A DNA stretch of 64,000 nt, from assembly GCF_001542775.1 (NCBI RefSeq), contig NZ_CP014145.1:1922001-1986000 (forward strand), read 5' to 3'. Shown here in pieces: positions 56,434 through 64,000 of this stretch. Position numbers and translations under genes: made by a program. The DNA comes from Microterricola viridarii (GTDB lineage: Bacteria; Actinomycetota; Actinomycetes; Actinomycetales; Microbacteriaceae). Positions within the stretch are counted from its first letter, which is position 1. The number at the start of each line of letters is the position of its first letter. Under the pieces are notes generated by a model. The model saw only the letters and a program-made list of their open reading frames with translations, was not told the origin of the DNA and searched no databases.

Positions 56434-57594
56434 CTACTTGGCGCCGACGGTGACGGTGGGTGTGCCGATCGAGGTGTCGCTGGCGGGCATCTCGGCCGCG
56501 ATGCGGTTGGCCTCTTCGATCAGCGTGGCGACGATGTCGGCCTCAGGCACGGTCTTGATGACCTGGCCCTTGACGAAGATCTGGCCCTTGCCATTGCCGG
56601 ATGCCACGCCGAGGTCGGCCTCACGGGCCTCGCCCGGGCCGTTCACGACGCAGCCCATGACGGCGACTCGCAGCGGCACGGTCATGCCCTCGAGGCCGTC
56701 GGTGACGTCGTTGGCGAGCTTGTAAACGTCGACCTGCGCACGGCCACAGCTGGGGCAGGAGACGATCTCCAGCTTGCGCTCGCGCAGGTTCAGCGACTGC
56801 AGAATCTGCAGGCCGACCTTGATCTCCTCGGCTGGCGGGGCGGACAGCGAGACGCGGATGGTGTCGCCGATGCCCTCTGAGAGCAGAATGCCGAACGCGG
56901 TCGCGCTCTTGATGGTGCCCTGGAAGGCGGGGCCGGCCTCGGTCACGCCGAGGTGCAGCGGCCAGTCACCGCGCTCGGCCAGCAGGCGGTAGGCCTTGAC
57001 CATGACGATCGGGTCGTTGTGCTTGACCGAGATCTTGAAGTCGTGGAAGTCGTGCTCCTCGAACAGGCTGGCCTCCCAGACGGCGCTCTCCACGAGCGCC
57101 TCCGCGGTGGGCTTGCCGTACTTCTGGAGCAGGCTGGGCTCGAGCGAGCCGGCGTTGACGCCGATGCGCAGCGAGACGCCGGCCGCCTTCGCGGCGGCGG
57201 CGATCTTGCCGACCTGGTCGTCGAACTTGCGGATGTTGCCCGGGTTCACGCGCACGGCGGCACAGCCGGCGTCGATCGCGGCGTAGACGTAGTTCGGCTG
57301 GAAGTGGATGTCGGCGATGACCGGGATCTGGCTCTTCTTCGCGATGATCGGCAGCGCCTCTGCGTCATCGCGGCTCGGCACCGCGACGCGCACAATGTCG
57401 CATCCGGATGCCGTCAGTTCGGCGATCTGTTGCAGAGTCGCGTTGATGTTCGTCGTCGGCGTCGTCGTCATGGACTGGACGCTCACCTGAGCGTCGCCAC
57501 CGACGAGAACCTTGCCTACCTTGATCTGACGAGACTTGCGCCTAGGGGCGAGAACCTCGGGGACCTTGGGCATTCCCAAATTAATTGCAGCCAC
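56434..57594 (-). CDS. ispG: 4-hydroxy-3-methylbut-2-enyl-diphosphate synthase
   Basis: 386 aa from GTG at 57594. A TIM-barrel half ([34 protein letters not shown]) is followed by the iron-sulfur half with the ligands in [10 protein letters not shown] and [11 protein letters not shown]. It is the penultimate step of the MEP isoprenoid pathway. TAAGCT lies 6 nt before the GTG but also forms the stop of scoB, so the promoter reading is tentative. Confidence 0.95.
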   Translation of the reverse strand: MAAINLGMPKVPEVLAPRRKSRQIKVGKVLVGGDAQVSVQSMTTTPTTNINATLQQIAELTASGCDIVRVAVPSRDDAEALPIIAKKSQIPVIADIHFQPNYVYAAIDAGCAAVRVNPGNIRKFDDQVGKIAAAAKAAGVSLRIGVNAGSLEPSLLQKYGKPTAEALVESAVWEASLFEEHDFHDFKISVKHNDPIVMVKAYRLLAERGDWPLHLGVTEAGPAFQGTIKSATAFGILLSEGIGDTIRVSLSAPPAEEIKVGLQILQSLNLRERKLEIVSCPSCGRAQVDVYKLANDVTDGLEGMTVPLRVAVMGCVVNGPGEAREADLGVASGNGKGQIFVKGQVIKTVPEADIVATLIEEANRIAAEMPASDTSIGTPTVTVGAK

Positions 57595-57603
57595 AGAGCC
57601 AGC

Positions 57604-58257
57604 TTACGCGTCGAGGCTGGGTGGAAGGCGAACCGTGAGCGGCGCCTCGGTCGCTGCGAGCACCTCGTCGACGCTGACCCCCGGTGCGGTCTCGACCAGC
57701 ACGAGCCCGTCGGAGGTCACGTCGATCACGGCGAGGTCGGTGATGATGCGGTCGACGACACCCTTCCCGGTGAGCGGCAGGGAGCACTCGGTGACGATCT
57801 TCGGGGTGCCGTCGCGGGCGACGTGTTCCATCAACACGATGACCCGTTCCGCGCCGTGCACGAGGTCCATCGCGCCGCCCGGGCCCTTGACCATCTTGCC
57901 GGGGATCATCCAGTTGGCGAGGTCGCCGCCCGCCGACACCTGCATCGCACCGAGAATGGCGGCCTGCACCTTGCCACCGCGGATCATGCCGAAGCTCAGT
58001 GCCGAGTCGAAGAAGGCGGCGCCGGGCAGCAGCGTGACGGTCTCCTTGCCGGCGTTGATGAGGTCGGGGTCGACTTCGCCCTCGAGTGGGTACGGTCCGA
58101 CGCCGAGGATGCCGTTCTCGCTCTGCAGCACGACGGTCACGCCGTGCGGAACGAAGTTGGGCACGAGGGTCGGAAGGCCGATGCCGAGGTTGACGTAGGA
58201 GCCGTCGGTCAGCTCGGCCGCCGCACGGGCCGCCATCTGTTCCCGGGTCCGTGCCAT
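57604..58257 (-). CDS. scoB: 3-oxoacid CoA-transferase subunit B
   Basis: 217 aa, ATG at 58257, one base after the scoA stop (TGAGATG). The catalytic glutamate lies in [14 protein letters not shown], with [15 protein letters not shown] upstream. It moves CoA between succinate and acetoacetate or a related oxoacid. In mycobacteria scoAB sit beside the accA1-accD1 leucine genes; here they are 34 kb from that cluster and next to a thiolase. Confidence 0.93.
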   Translation of the reverse strand: MARTREQMAARAAAELTDGSYVNLGIGLPTLVPNFVPHGVTVVLQSENGILGVGPYPLEGEVDPDLINAGKETVTLLPGAAFFDSALSFGMIRGGKVQAAILGAMQVSAGGDLANWMIPGKMVKGPGGAMDLVHGAERVIVLMEHVARDGTPKIVTECSLPLTGKGVVDRIITDLAVIDVTSDGLVLVETAPGVSVDEVLAATEAPLTVRLPPSLDA

Positions 58258-58258
58258 C

Positions 58259-59044
58259 TCAGTTCGCCCCCTGTGCGCCGGTGCGCACCGTGCGCCGCTC
58301 GATGCGCTTCTCGATGTCGCCGCCAACCTCCACCACGCGGTGCACATACACCCCGGGCAGGTGCACGGCATCCGGGTCGATCTGCCCCGGCTCCACCAGT
58401 TCCTCCACCTCGGCGATGCACACCCGGCCGGCCATGGCGGCCAGCGGCGAGAAGTTGCGCGCGGACTTGTTGAAGACGAGGTTGCCGTGCCGGTCGCCCC
58501 GCAGCGCGTGCACGAGGGCGAAGTCGGTGCTGATGGCGGGCTCCAGGACGAACTCCCGCATCCGGCCGTTCACCTCGAACTCCTGGGTCTGCTTTGCCGC
58601 GGATGCCACCGCGATGCTGCCGTCGGGGTGGTAGCGCTGCGGCAGCCCGCCGTCGGCGACCTGCGTGCCGACCCCGGTCTGCGTGAAGAAGGCGGCGATG
58701 CCGCTGCCGCCCGCGCGCAGCTTCTCGGCCAGTGACCCCTGGGGGGTGAGCTCCAGTTCCAGTTCGCCGCTCAGGTAGCGCCGCTCGAACTCCTTGTTCT
58801 CGCCGACATACGACGAGGTCATCTTGCGGATGCGGCCGGCGCCCAGAAGCAGGCCGAGGCCCCAGTCGTCGACACCACAGTTGTTGCTCACGATGGAGAG
58901 GTCGCGCGCACCGGCATCCAGCAGCGCGGTGATCAACGCCATCGGGTTGCCGCACAGCCCGAACCCGCCGACCGCGATCGATGCGGCATCCGGAATGTCG
59001 GCCACAGCAAGTGCGGCCGAATCGACGACTTTGTTGATCGACAT
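58259..59044 (-). CDS. scoA: 3-oxoacid CoA-transferase subunit A
   Basis: 261 aa. The CoA-binding glycine loop is [10 protein letters not shown] near residue 25, followed by [14 protein letters not shown], the [29 protein letters not shown] segment and [16 protein letters not shown]. Pairs with scoB. Divergent from the thiolase gene, 110 bp away, which together would allow acetoacetate use via acetoacetyl-CoA. Confidence 0.93.
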   Translation of the reverse strand: MSINKVVDSAALAVADIPDAASIAVGGFGLCGNPMALITALLDAGARDLSIVSNNCGVDDWGLGLLLGAGRIRKMTSSYVGENKEFERRYLSGELELELTPQGSLAEKLRAGGSGIAAFFTQTGVGTQVADGGLPQRYHPDGSIAVASAAKQTQEFEVNGRMREFVLEPAISTDFALVHALRGDRHGNLVFNKSARNFSPLAAMAGRVCIAEVEELVEPGQIDPDAVHLPGVYVHRVVEVGGDIEKRIERRTVRTGAQGAN

Positions 59045-59154
59045 CAGGGCACGTCCTCCCCCGGCGCTTGTGGCCCCGGTGCTCTGACTGAAAAGTACGA
59101 TGGAGACGAGTGGGTGTCAAGGAATCGCGCGCTCAACACGACGAAGGAGTCACC

Positions 59155-60339
59155 ATGGAGCCGATCGAGGTCGTCATTCTGGCCGGAGCCCGCACGCCGC
59201 AGGGCCGCGTGAACGGCCAGCTGGCCAGCCAGACCGCGGTTCAGTTGGGCGCAGTGGCCATCGCCGGCGCGCTCACGCGCAGCGGGGTGGCGGCCGACGA
59301 GGTGCAGGCCGTCATCATGGGCCAGGTGCTGCAGGCCGGCGCCGGCCAGAACCCGGCCAGGCAGAGCGCGATCGCCGCCGGCATCCCCTGGGGTGTCAAC
59401 GCGATCACGCTGAACAAGGTGTGCCTGTCGGGGCTTGCCGCCGTCATCGACGCGGCCAGGCTGATTCGTCTGGGCGAGGCGGATGTCGTCGTCGCCGGCG
59501 GCCAGGAGTCCATGACGAACGCACCGCACCTGCTTCCGGGCTCCCGCCACGGCTGGCCGTACGGCAGCGTGGAGATGCTCGACCACGCCGCCTACGACGG
59601 ACTGACCGACGCATTCGACGGCCTCTCGATGGGGCTCTCCACCGAGCGCTCCATCGTGGCGCTCGGGCTGGGCCGGGCGGAGCAGGACGAGTTCGCGGCG
59701 CGCTCGCACCAGCGGGCGGGGGCAGCCGCGGCTGGAGGCGTCTTCGATGACGAGATCGTGCCGGTGGAGATCCCGCAGCGACGCGGCGAGCCGGTGATTG
59801 TGATCGCCGACGAGGGCGTGCGCCCGGCCAGCACGGTGGAGACGCTCGGGGCGCTCCGGCCGGCGTTCGATCTGGAGGGCACTATCACGGCCGGAAACTC
59901 GTCGCCGCTCAGTGATGGGGCGAGCGCACTCGTGCTGACCAGCCGGGCCTGGGCGGAGGCGAACGGGCGCGAGTGGCTGGCGGTCGTGCAGGCGTCAGGG
60001 CACGTGGCCGGCCCGGACAACTCACTGCACTCGCAGCCGTCCCACGCGATCAGCGCGGCGCTCGGGCGCCAGGGCTGGGACGTCGACTCGCTCGACCTGA
60101 TCGAGATCAACGAAGCGTTCGCGGCGGTCGGCATCCAGTCGACGAAGGATCTCGGCGTCGACCCGGACATCGTGAACGTGCACGGCGGGGCGATCGCGCT
60201 CGGGCACCCGATCGGGGCCTCCGGCGCGCGGTTGGCGCTGCACGCCGCGCTGGAACTGCAGCGCCGCGGCGGCGGCCGGGCAGCCGTCGCGCTCTGCGGC
60301 GGCGGCGGTCAGGGCGACGCGCTGCTGCTCAGTCGCTGA
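59155..60339 (+). CDS. Acetyl-CoA C-acetyltransferase (thiolase)
   Basis: 394 aa, ATG behind GAAGGAG. The nucleophile Cys90 is in TLNKVCLSGL, His in GGAIALGHPIGASG and the second Cys in ALCGGGGQGDALLL. QESMTNAPHLLPGSR and EINEAFAAV complete the biosynthetic-type thiolase set. It splits acetoacetyl-CoA to two acetyl-CoA or runs backwards. The divergent scoAB genes suggest the degradative direction. Confidence 0.95.
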   Translation: MEPIEVVILAGARTPQGRVNGQLASQTAVQLGAVAIAGALTRSGVAADEVQAVIMGQVLQAGAGQNPARQSAIAAGIPWGVNAITLNKVCLSGLAAVIDAARLIRLGEADVVVAGGQESMTNAPHLLPGSRHGWPYGSVEMLDHAAYDGLTDAFDGLSMGLSTERSIVALGLGRAEQDEFAARSHQRAGAAAAGGVFDDEIVPVEIPQRRGEPVIVIADEGVRPASTVETLGALRPAFDLEGTITAGNSSPLSDGASALVLTSRAWAEANGREWLAVVQASGHVAGPDNSLHSQPSHAISAALGRQGWDVDSLDLIEINEAFAAVGIQSTKDLGVDPDIVNVHGGAIALGHPIGASGARLALHAALELQRRGGGRAAVALCGGGGQGDALLLSR

Positions 60340-60365
60340 GGGGTGTCTGCGGCCTCCGCGCCACA

Positions 60366-60470
60366 CTCCCGCCGATTGAGCTTGCCCTCCCGCCGATTGA
60401 GCTTGTCCTCCCGCTGATTGAGCTTGCCCTCCCGCCGGTTGAGCCTGTCCTCCCGCTGATTGAGCTTGTC
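60366..60470. repeat. 21-bp tandem repeat x5
   Basis: CTCCCGCCGATTGAGCTTGCC and variants at 60366, 60387, 60408, 60429 and 60450. Copies 2-5 differ at two to four positions (GCTG for GCCG, GTC for GCC at the end). The repeats are head to tail directly after the thiolase gene and run into the hairpin at 60460. Confidence 0.92.
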
Positions 60471-60495
60471 GAAATCCAGGTTTCGACAAGCTCAA
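60460..60495. terminator. Bidirectional hairpin between thiolase and tatB
   Basis: TTGAGCTTGTCGAAA (60460-60474), loop TCCAGG, TTTCGACAAGCTCAA (60481-60495), 15 bp perfect. The right arm is a repeat word seen again near 48004 and, in part, at 38433. Confidence 0.75.
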
Positions 60496-60544
60496 CCAAC
60501 GGAAGACCGGGCTGTCCAGCCGGTCGAGGAGCGAGGGACTGGGG

Positions 60545-60934
60545 CTAGGTGGCCTCGGAGTCGAAGGGGGCGCCCTCGCCGACGCCGAGCGGCACCGTCG
60601 CGCGGCGCACCGGGGCGCCCGAGCGCGAGGCCCGTGTCAGCGTGGGGGCAGCGGCCGCTGCGGCAGCACCGGCTGCCGGGACGTCATCGGCCAGCGCCTC
60701 GCGGATGATGCGCCGAGGGTCGTACTGGCGCGGGTCGAGTTTCTTCCAGTCGACGTCGTCGAACTCGGGGCCCATCTCGTCGCGCATGCGATCCTTGGCG
60801 CCGTTGGCCATGTCACGCAGCTGCCGGACGAGTCGGCCCAGCTGCGCCGCGTAGTGCGGCAGCTTCTCTGGACCGAGCAGAAAGACGGCAATGATGCCGA
60901 TAATCAGCACCTTCTCCATCGTCAACCCGAACAT
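60545..60934 (-). CDS. tatB: Sec-independent protein translocase TatB-like
   Basis: 129 aa. One N-terminal helix (MFGLTMEKVLIIGIIAVFLLGPEKLP) with the FLLGPEKLP hinge, then an amphipathic helix (LGRLVRQLRDMANGAKDRMRDEM) and an Ala-rich tail, as in actinobacterial TatB. It helps receive folded twin-arginine substrates. TATTCT stands 6 nt before the ATG. Confidence 0.92.
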   Translation of the reverse strand: MFGLTMEKVLIIGIIAVFLLGPEKLPHYAAQLGRLVRQLRDMANGAKDRMRDEMGPEFDDVDWKKLDPRQYDPRRIIREALADDVPAAGAAAAAAAPTLTRASRSGAPVRRATVPLGVGEGAPFDSEAT

Positions 60935-60940
60935 GTCTTC

Positions 60941-60946
60941 AGAATA
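60941..60946 (-). promoter_or_regulatory. -10-like TATTCT, leaderless tatB
   Basis: TATTCT, spacer GAAGAC, then ATG at 60934. No ribosome site in the spacer; the hexamer is close to the TATAAT consensus. Confidence 0.55.
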
Positions 60947-61021
60947 ACCTGCGGCGAGGCTTCCCCGAGCAAGGCCGCCTCCCCCTTACTCTGGAATTCA
61001 CACATCACCGGGAGCTACAAC

Positions 61022-61654
61022 GTGTCTGACAATGACCTGAACTGGAAGTACGCCGACGACGTCGTCACCGAATCCGACGCGCTGAGCAAGGCCAGACAGC
61101 AGTCGCTGGAACTGGGCATCGACCCGATCTCGCCCGCGACCGGCGCGCAGATCGCCGTGATCGCCGCCGCGACAGGCGCCACCAACATTGTCGAGATCGG
61201 AACCGGCGTCGGTGTCTCCGGCATGTGGTTGTTCGCCGGTGCGCCCGGAGCCACGTTGACCTCGATCGACACCGAGATCGACCACCAGCTGCAGGCCAAG
61301 GCCAACTTCGCCGAGGCCGGCATCCCGGCCAACCGGGTGCGCCTCATCCCCGGCCGTGCGCTCGAGGTGCTCCCCCGGATGAACGAGAACTCCTACGACA
61401 TCGTCTTGATCGACGCGGATGCCGGCAGCGTCATCGAGTACGTCGAGCACGGCCTGCGCCTCGCCCGCCCGGGCGGAACCGTCCTGGTGCCGCACGCGCT
61501 CTGGCGCGGCCGCGTCGCCGACCCGGCCAAGCGGGATGACGTGGCCACGGGCTTCCGCACCCTGATCACCGAGATCGCGGCATCCGGTGCCGTCGTCAGC
61601 GCCCTCTCCCCCGCCGGAGACGGCCTGCTGCAGCTCACCAAGCGCGGCGTCTGA
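61022..61654 (+). CDS. O-methyltransferase (SAM-dependent, family 3)
   Basis: 210 aa from a GTG at 61022 with CGGGAG 7 nt upstream; the frame is open for 168 further bases but those overlap the tatB start. The SAM motif is NIVEIGTGVGVSG (about 54-66), with SIDTE after it and the metal-site-like VLIDADAGSVIEYVEHGLRL. Members of this family lie next to the tatB or sigE region in many actinobacteria. Substrate unknown. Confidence 0.92.
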   Translation: MSDNDLNWKYADDVVTESDALSKARQQSLELGIDPISPATGAQIAVIAAATGATNIVEIGTGVGVSGMWLFAGAPGATLTSIDTEIDHQLQAKANFAEAGIPANRVRLIPGRALEVLPRMNENSYDIVLIDADAGSVIEYVEHGLRLARPGGTVLVPHALWRGRVADPAKRDDVATGFRTLITEIAASGAVVSALSPAGDGLLQLTKRGV

Positions 61655-61676
61655 GGCCGTTACGGCCCGCGCACGC

Positions 61677-61715
61677 AAAAGCCCCGCGGCTGCCATCGGC
61701 AGCCGCGGGGCTTTT
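61677..61715. terminator. Strong bidirectional terminator
   Basis: AAAAGCCCCGCGGCTGCC (61677-61694), loop ATC, GGCAGCCGCGGGGCTTTT (61698-61715): 18-bp perfect stem with A and T tails, so it serves the methyltransferase (+) and the DUF3117 gene (-). Confidence 0.95.
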
Positions 61716-61736
61716 TCACAGTCGAACTACCGGCGA

Positions 61737-61910
61737 CTATGCCGGAGCGACGACGCTGGCAAGGGCATCGTGGAGTTCCTTTGCCTCGGCGTCATTCACC
61801 GAGACCACAAGGCGCCCCCCGCCTTCGAGTGGAACGCGCACAATAATCAGGCGCCCTTCCTTTACCGCTTCCATCGGTCCGTCTCCGGTCCTCGGCTTCA
61901 TGGCTGCCAT
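61737..61910 (-). CDS. DUF3117 small conserved protein
   Basis: 57 aa. MAAMKPRTGDGPMEAVKEGR, then a strand-rich part ending in ELHDALASVVAPA. This is the near-invariant actinobacterial DUF3117 family. AAAGGGG lies 5 nt before the ATG. Function unknown; the extreme conservation implies an important role. Often overlooked because of its size. Confidence 0.95.
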   Translation of the reverse strand: MAAMKPRTGDGPMEAVKEGRLIIVRVPLEGGGRLVVSVNDAEAKELHDALASVVAPA

Positions 61911-62012
61911 GGCTTCCCCTTTCGTGGCAAGTCTGTAGTCATTATCTCGTATGGCGCCGACAGAGAAAAATCAGCCCGGTCACGCTTTGGCATCGACGCC
62001 GCTCTCGGCGAC

Positions 62013-63257
62013 TCACGGCGGGGTCCAATCGCGGCCGTCGACCCCCCAGGCGATGAGCAGCCAGCCCCATTGAAGCGCCACGCAGACGAGCAACAGCAGC
62101 ACCCGGTAGATGCGCGAACGCGGCACAGCCAGCGCTCCCAACAGCGGGAAGAACGGCATCAGTAGCCGGAAAACACTCGACTGCGGGAAGAACACGGCGA
62201 GCAGGTACAGCGCGTAGCTGGCCACCCACAGGCGCAGGTCGACGCCGAGCCGTTTCACCGCGGGGGTGAACATGAACGCAACGAACGCCACGATGAGCAG
62301 CACCACGAGGATCGGGCCGCGCGGGCTGCCCAGCCACCAGTCCGCGCTCTGAAACCAGGGGGTGAACGGCAGCAGCTCCCGGTGGCCGATGTAGGGCGCG
62401 CGCCAGGCCAGCTCGGTGTCCGTGTACGACATCAGATCCCCGGTGGCGACGGCAGCGGCCAACAGCCAGGCGAGCCCCATCACGCCACTGAACACGGCGA
62501 CGGATTCCGCCAGCACCCGTTCCTTGAGCGGGAACGGCTCCCTGCGCCGCACCGCGAAGCGGTAGATGACGTGCAAGCCGAGCGCCAGCGCGAACGCCAG
62601 GCCGCTCGGCCGGGTCAGCGCCATCACCGCGACCACCGGGAACAGCAGCGCGTATCTTCGCTCCATCAGCAGCAGCAGCGCCAGCGTCAGCAGCATCAGG
62701 TAGAGCGACTCGGCGTAGGCGAACTGCAGCAGCGGCGACAGCGGCGCGAAGCAGAACAGCGCCACCGCGAACAGGGCGCTGCCCGCGGGCAGAACCCGAA
62801 TCATCATTCGGTAGAACAGCAGCGCGGTGCCGAACGCGCAGGCGACCGACACGAAAACGGCCATCGGCGCCCACGGCACCCCTGTGATCTCCATCAGCCC
62901 GCGCACCAGCATCGGGTAGACGGGCATGAATGCCCAGGCGTTCTCTGCCACATGTCCGGTGGCATCCAGCGGCAACTCGTTGGGGTAGCCCCAGCCGGCG
63001 ATGATCTGGTACCAGCGGCCGTCCCACATGGTGGCGAAGCTGAAGTAGTCCGGGTGGTCGGCCGTCCAGGGGTTGGCCTTCTGCACACTGGCGAGGATCA
63101 GCACGAGGATGGTGGTGACCACCCGCGAGAGCAGGAACACGGCGGTGACGCGCAGCCACCACGGTGTCAGCCGGTAGCGCACGCGCAGCGCGACCGGCAG
63201 GGATGACCGGCCGGTGCGGCGGCGCGCGGCCGTGCCGTGCGCGATCGGGGCGCTCAC
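62013..63257 (-). CDS. PIG-V-like mannosyltransferase family membrane protein
   Basis: 414 aa from a GTG at 63257, just after the dapE stop; a TTG at 63278 is an alternative. About 11 helices. FATMWDGRWYQIIAGWGYP holds the WDxxWY motif typical of GPI-mannosyltransferase-like (PIG-V) enzymes, with the aspartate as likely catalytic residue. FAPLSPLLQFAYAESLYLML and ALTRPSGLAFAL are further family marks. It would use a lipid-linked sugar outside the membrane. The acceptor is unknown. Confidence 0.82.
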   Translation of the reverse strand: MSAPIAHGTAARRRTGRSSLPVALRVRYRLTPWWLRVTAVFLLSRVVTTILVLILASVQKANPWTADHPDYFSFATMWDGRWYQIIAGWGYPNELPLDATGHVAENAWAFMPVYPMLVRGLMEITGVPWAPMAVFVSVACAFGTALLFYRMMIRVLPAGSALFAVALFCFAPLSPLLQFAYAESLYLMLLTLALLLLMERRYALLFPVVAVMALTRPSGLAFALALGLHVIYRFAVRRREPFPLKERVLAESVAVFSGVMGLAWLLAAAVATGDLMSYTDTELAWRAPYIGHRELLPFTPWFQSADWWLGSPRGPILVVLLIVAFVAFMFTPAVKRLGVDLRLWVASYALYLLAVFFPQSSVFRLLMPFFPLLGALAVPRSRIYRVLLLLVCVALQWGWLLIAWGVDGRDWTPP

Positions 63258-63259
63258 CG

Positions 63260-64000
63260 TCAGTGGCCGGTGAGCCAAGCGCGCAGCGCGCGTTCGCCGT
63301 CGGTGATCTGGGCGAGGAGCACGCGCTCGTCATCGGCGTGCGCCTTGAGCGGGTCGCCCGGCCCGAAGTTCACCGCCGGGATTCCGAGGGCGCTGAAGCG
63401 GGCGACATCCGTCCAGCCGTACTTCGGTCGCGGCTCCGCCCCGACCGCCGCGACGAAGTTGCGCGCGATGGCCGCGTCCAGTCCGGGGCGGGCGCCCTCT
63501 GCGGCATCCACCACCAGGATCTCGTAGCCCGGGAACAGCTCGTGCATGTGGGCGATCGCCTCGGCGACGCTGCGGCTCGGCGCGAAGCGATAGTTGATGT
63601 GCACCATGGCCTCGTCGGGGATGACGTTGCCTGCCACTCCCCGCTGATGCCGATCGCGTTCAAGCCCTCGCGGTAGACCAGGCCCTCGACCTCGACCTCG
63701 CGCGGCACATAGGTGGCGAGCGTCTGCAGCACCGCGCCGAGCTTGTGGATGGCGTTGTCGCCGACCCAGGCCCGCGCGGAGTGGGCGCGCACGCCGCGGG
63801 TGCGCAGCTCGAATCGGATGGTGCCGTTGCAGCCGCCCTCGACCTGGCCGTTGCTCGGCTCACCGAGGATGGCGAAATCGCCCGTGAACAAGTCGGGGCG
63901 GTCGGCGGCCAGCAGGCCCAGGCCGTTCAGCTCCGACGAGACCTCCTCGTTGTCGTACCACATCCAGGTCACGTCGACCCGGGGCGCGGTGAGCTCGGCG
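63260..64000 (-). CDS. dapE: Succinyl-diaminopimelate desuccinylase (5' end outside window; one-base frameshift)
   Basis: M20 peptidase fold. The N-terminal part in view shows VTWMWYDNEEVSSE (catalytic Glu and metal ligand) and ILGEPSNGQVEGGCNGTIRFE. The frame breaks at 63639-63642: adding one G to the run of four converts GISGEWQATSS to GISGGVAGNVIPDEAMVHINYRFAPS, the family sequence. The C-terminal part has PKYGWTDVARFSALGIPAVNFGPGD with the metal-binding histidine region at LKAHADDERV. Third lysine/DAP gene in the window. Followed directly by the mannosyltransferase gene. Confidence 0.88.

Noticed and set aside
60366..60470. Short CRISPR-like array
   Set aside because: The 21-bp units are directly adjacent without spacers.
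60854..61021. 56-codon upstream extension of the O-methyltransferase
   Set aside because: It overlaps the tatB start region and its promoter hexamer. The GTG at 61022 has a ribosome site and matches family length.

Overview
The window is high-GC DNA from an actinobacterium, most likely a Microbacteriaceae-type genus. The support is strong G/C at third codon positions, the frequent GGATGCC/GGCATCC words, a DUF3117 and a DUF5302 gene, an actinobacterial b558-type succinate dehydrogenase, and a bkd-accAD-maoC-citE leucine cluster ordered like the mycobacterial one. I see no rRNA, tRNA, phage or transposase gene. Most of the window is ordinary chromosome with short operons, start/stop overlaps of the ATGA or GTGA kind, and clear hairpin terminators between units.

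Layout. 1-3.9 kb: end of a rhomboid-like membrane protein and a MacB-like ABC export operon (adaptor, ATPase, permease). 4-6.7 kb: RNase J and dapA. 6.8-8.0 kb: an AbiEi/DUF559 gene bracketed by two 87-88 bp palindromic repeats. 8.0-9.5 kb: thyA-folA. 9.6-12 kb: thioredoxin-like protein, DUF4395, OsmC, TIGR01777 epimerase. 12-16.7 kb: dapB, a GNAT gene whose 3' end is duplicated around an orphan gene, a histidine phosphatase and an M16 peptidase. 16.7-18.9 kb: a TetR gene with a perfect 22-bp palindrome upstream, and an aldo/keto reductase. 18.9-28.7 kb: branched-chain amino acid catabolism, read leftwards, with a divergent Lrp/AsnC regulator. 28.8-38.7 kb: pnp and rpsO, normally neighbours, separated by flavin oxidoreductases, an amino-acid permease, small genes and repeats. 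38.9-42.7 kb: a 44-bp tandem array, then sdhCAB. 42.7-50.3 kb: a DASS anion transporter (frameshifted), flavin reductase, two-component system, GAP protein, CPBP protease, lysoplasmalogenase and apt. 50.4-55.1 kb: a frameshifted membrane protein, FKBP, PrsW and glutamate dehydrogenase. 55.2-60.3 kb: YihY, ispG, CoA-transferase and thiolase. 60.5-64 kb: tatB, O-methyltransferase, DUF3117, mannosyltransferase and a frameshifted dapE running off the end.

How genes work together. Lysine/diaminopimelate synthesis is spread over dapA, dapB and dapE. Leucine/valine/isoleucine breakdown uses bkdABC, then the methylcrotonyl-CoA carboxylase pair with MaoC and a CitE-like lyase; scoAB and a thiolase at 57.6-60.3 kb can take acetoacetate to acetyl-CoA. 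thyA and folA share the folate cycle. At least twelve genes have a TANNNT hexamer 6-7 nt before the start codon and no Shine-Dalgarno, which suggests much leaderless transcription.

Points worth a second look: a small Cys-rich zinc-ribbon gene behind two ATACCC-N3-GGGTAT palindromes (CsoR-like operators); repeat-bracketed accessory genes at 6.8-8.0 and 13.8-14.5 kb; several repeat families; and three genes each broken by one missing base in a run of four G/C.
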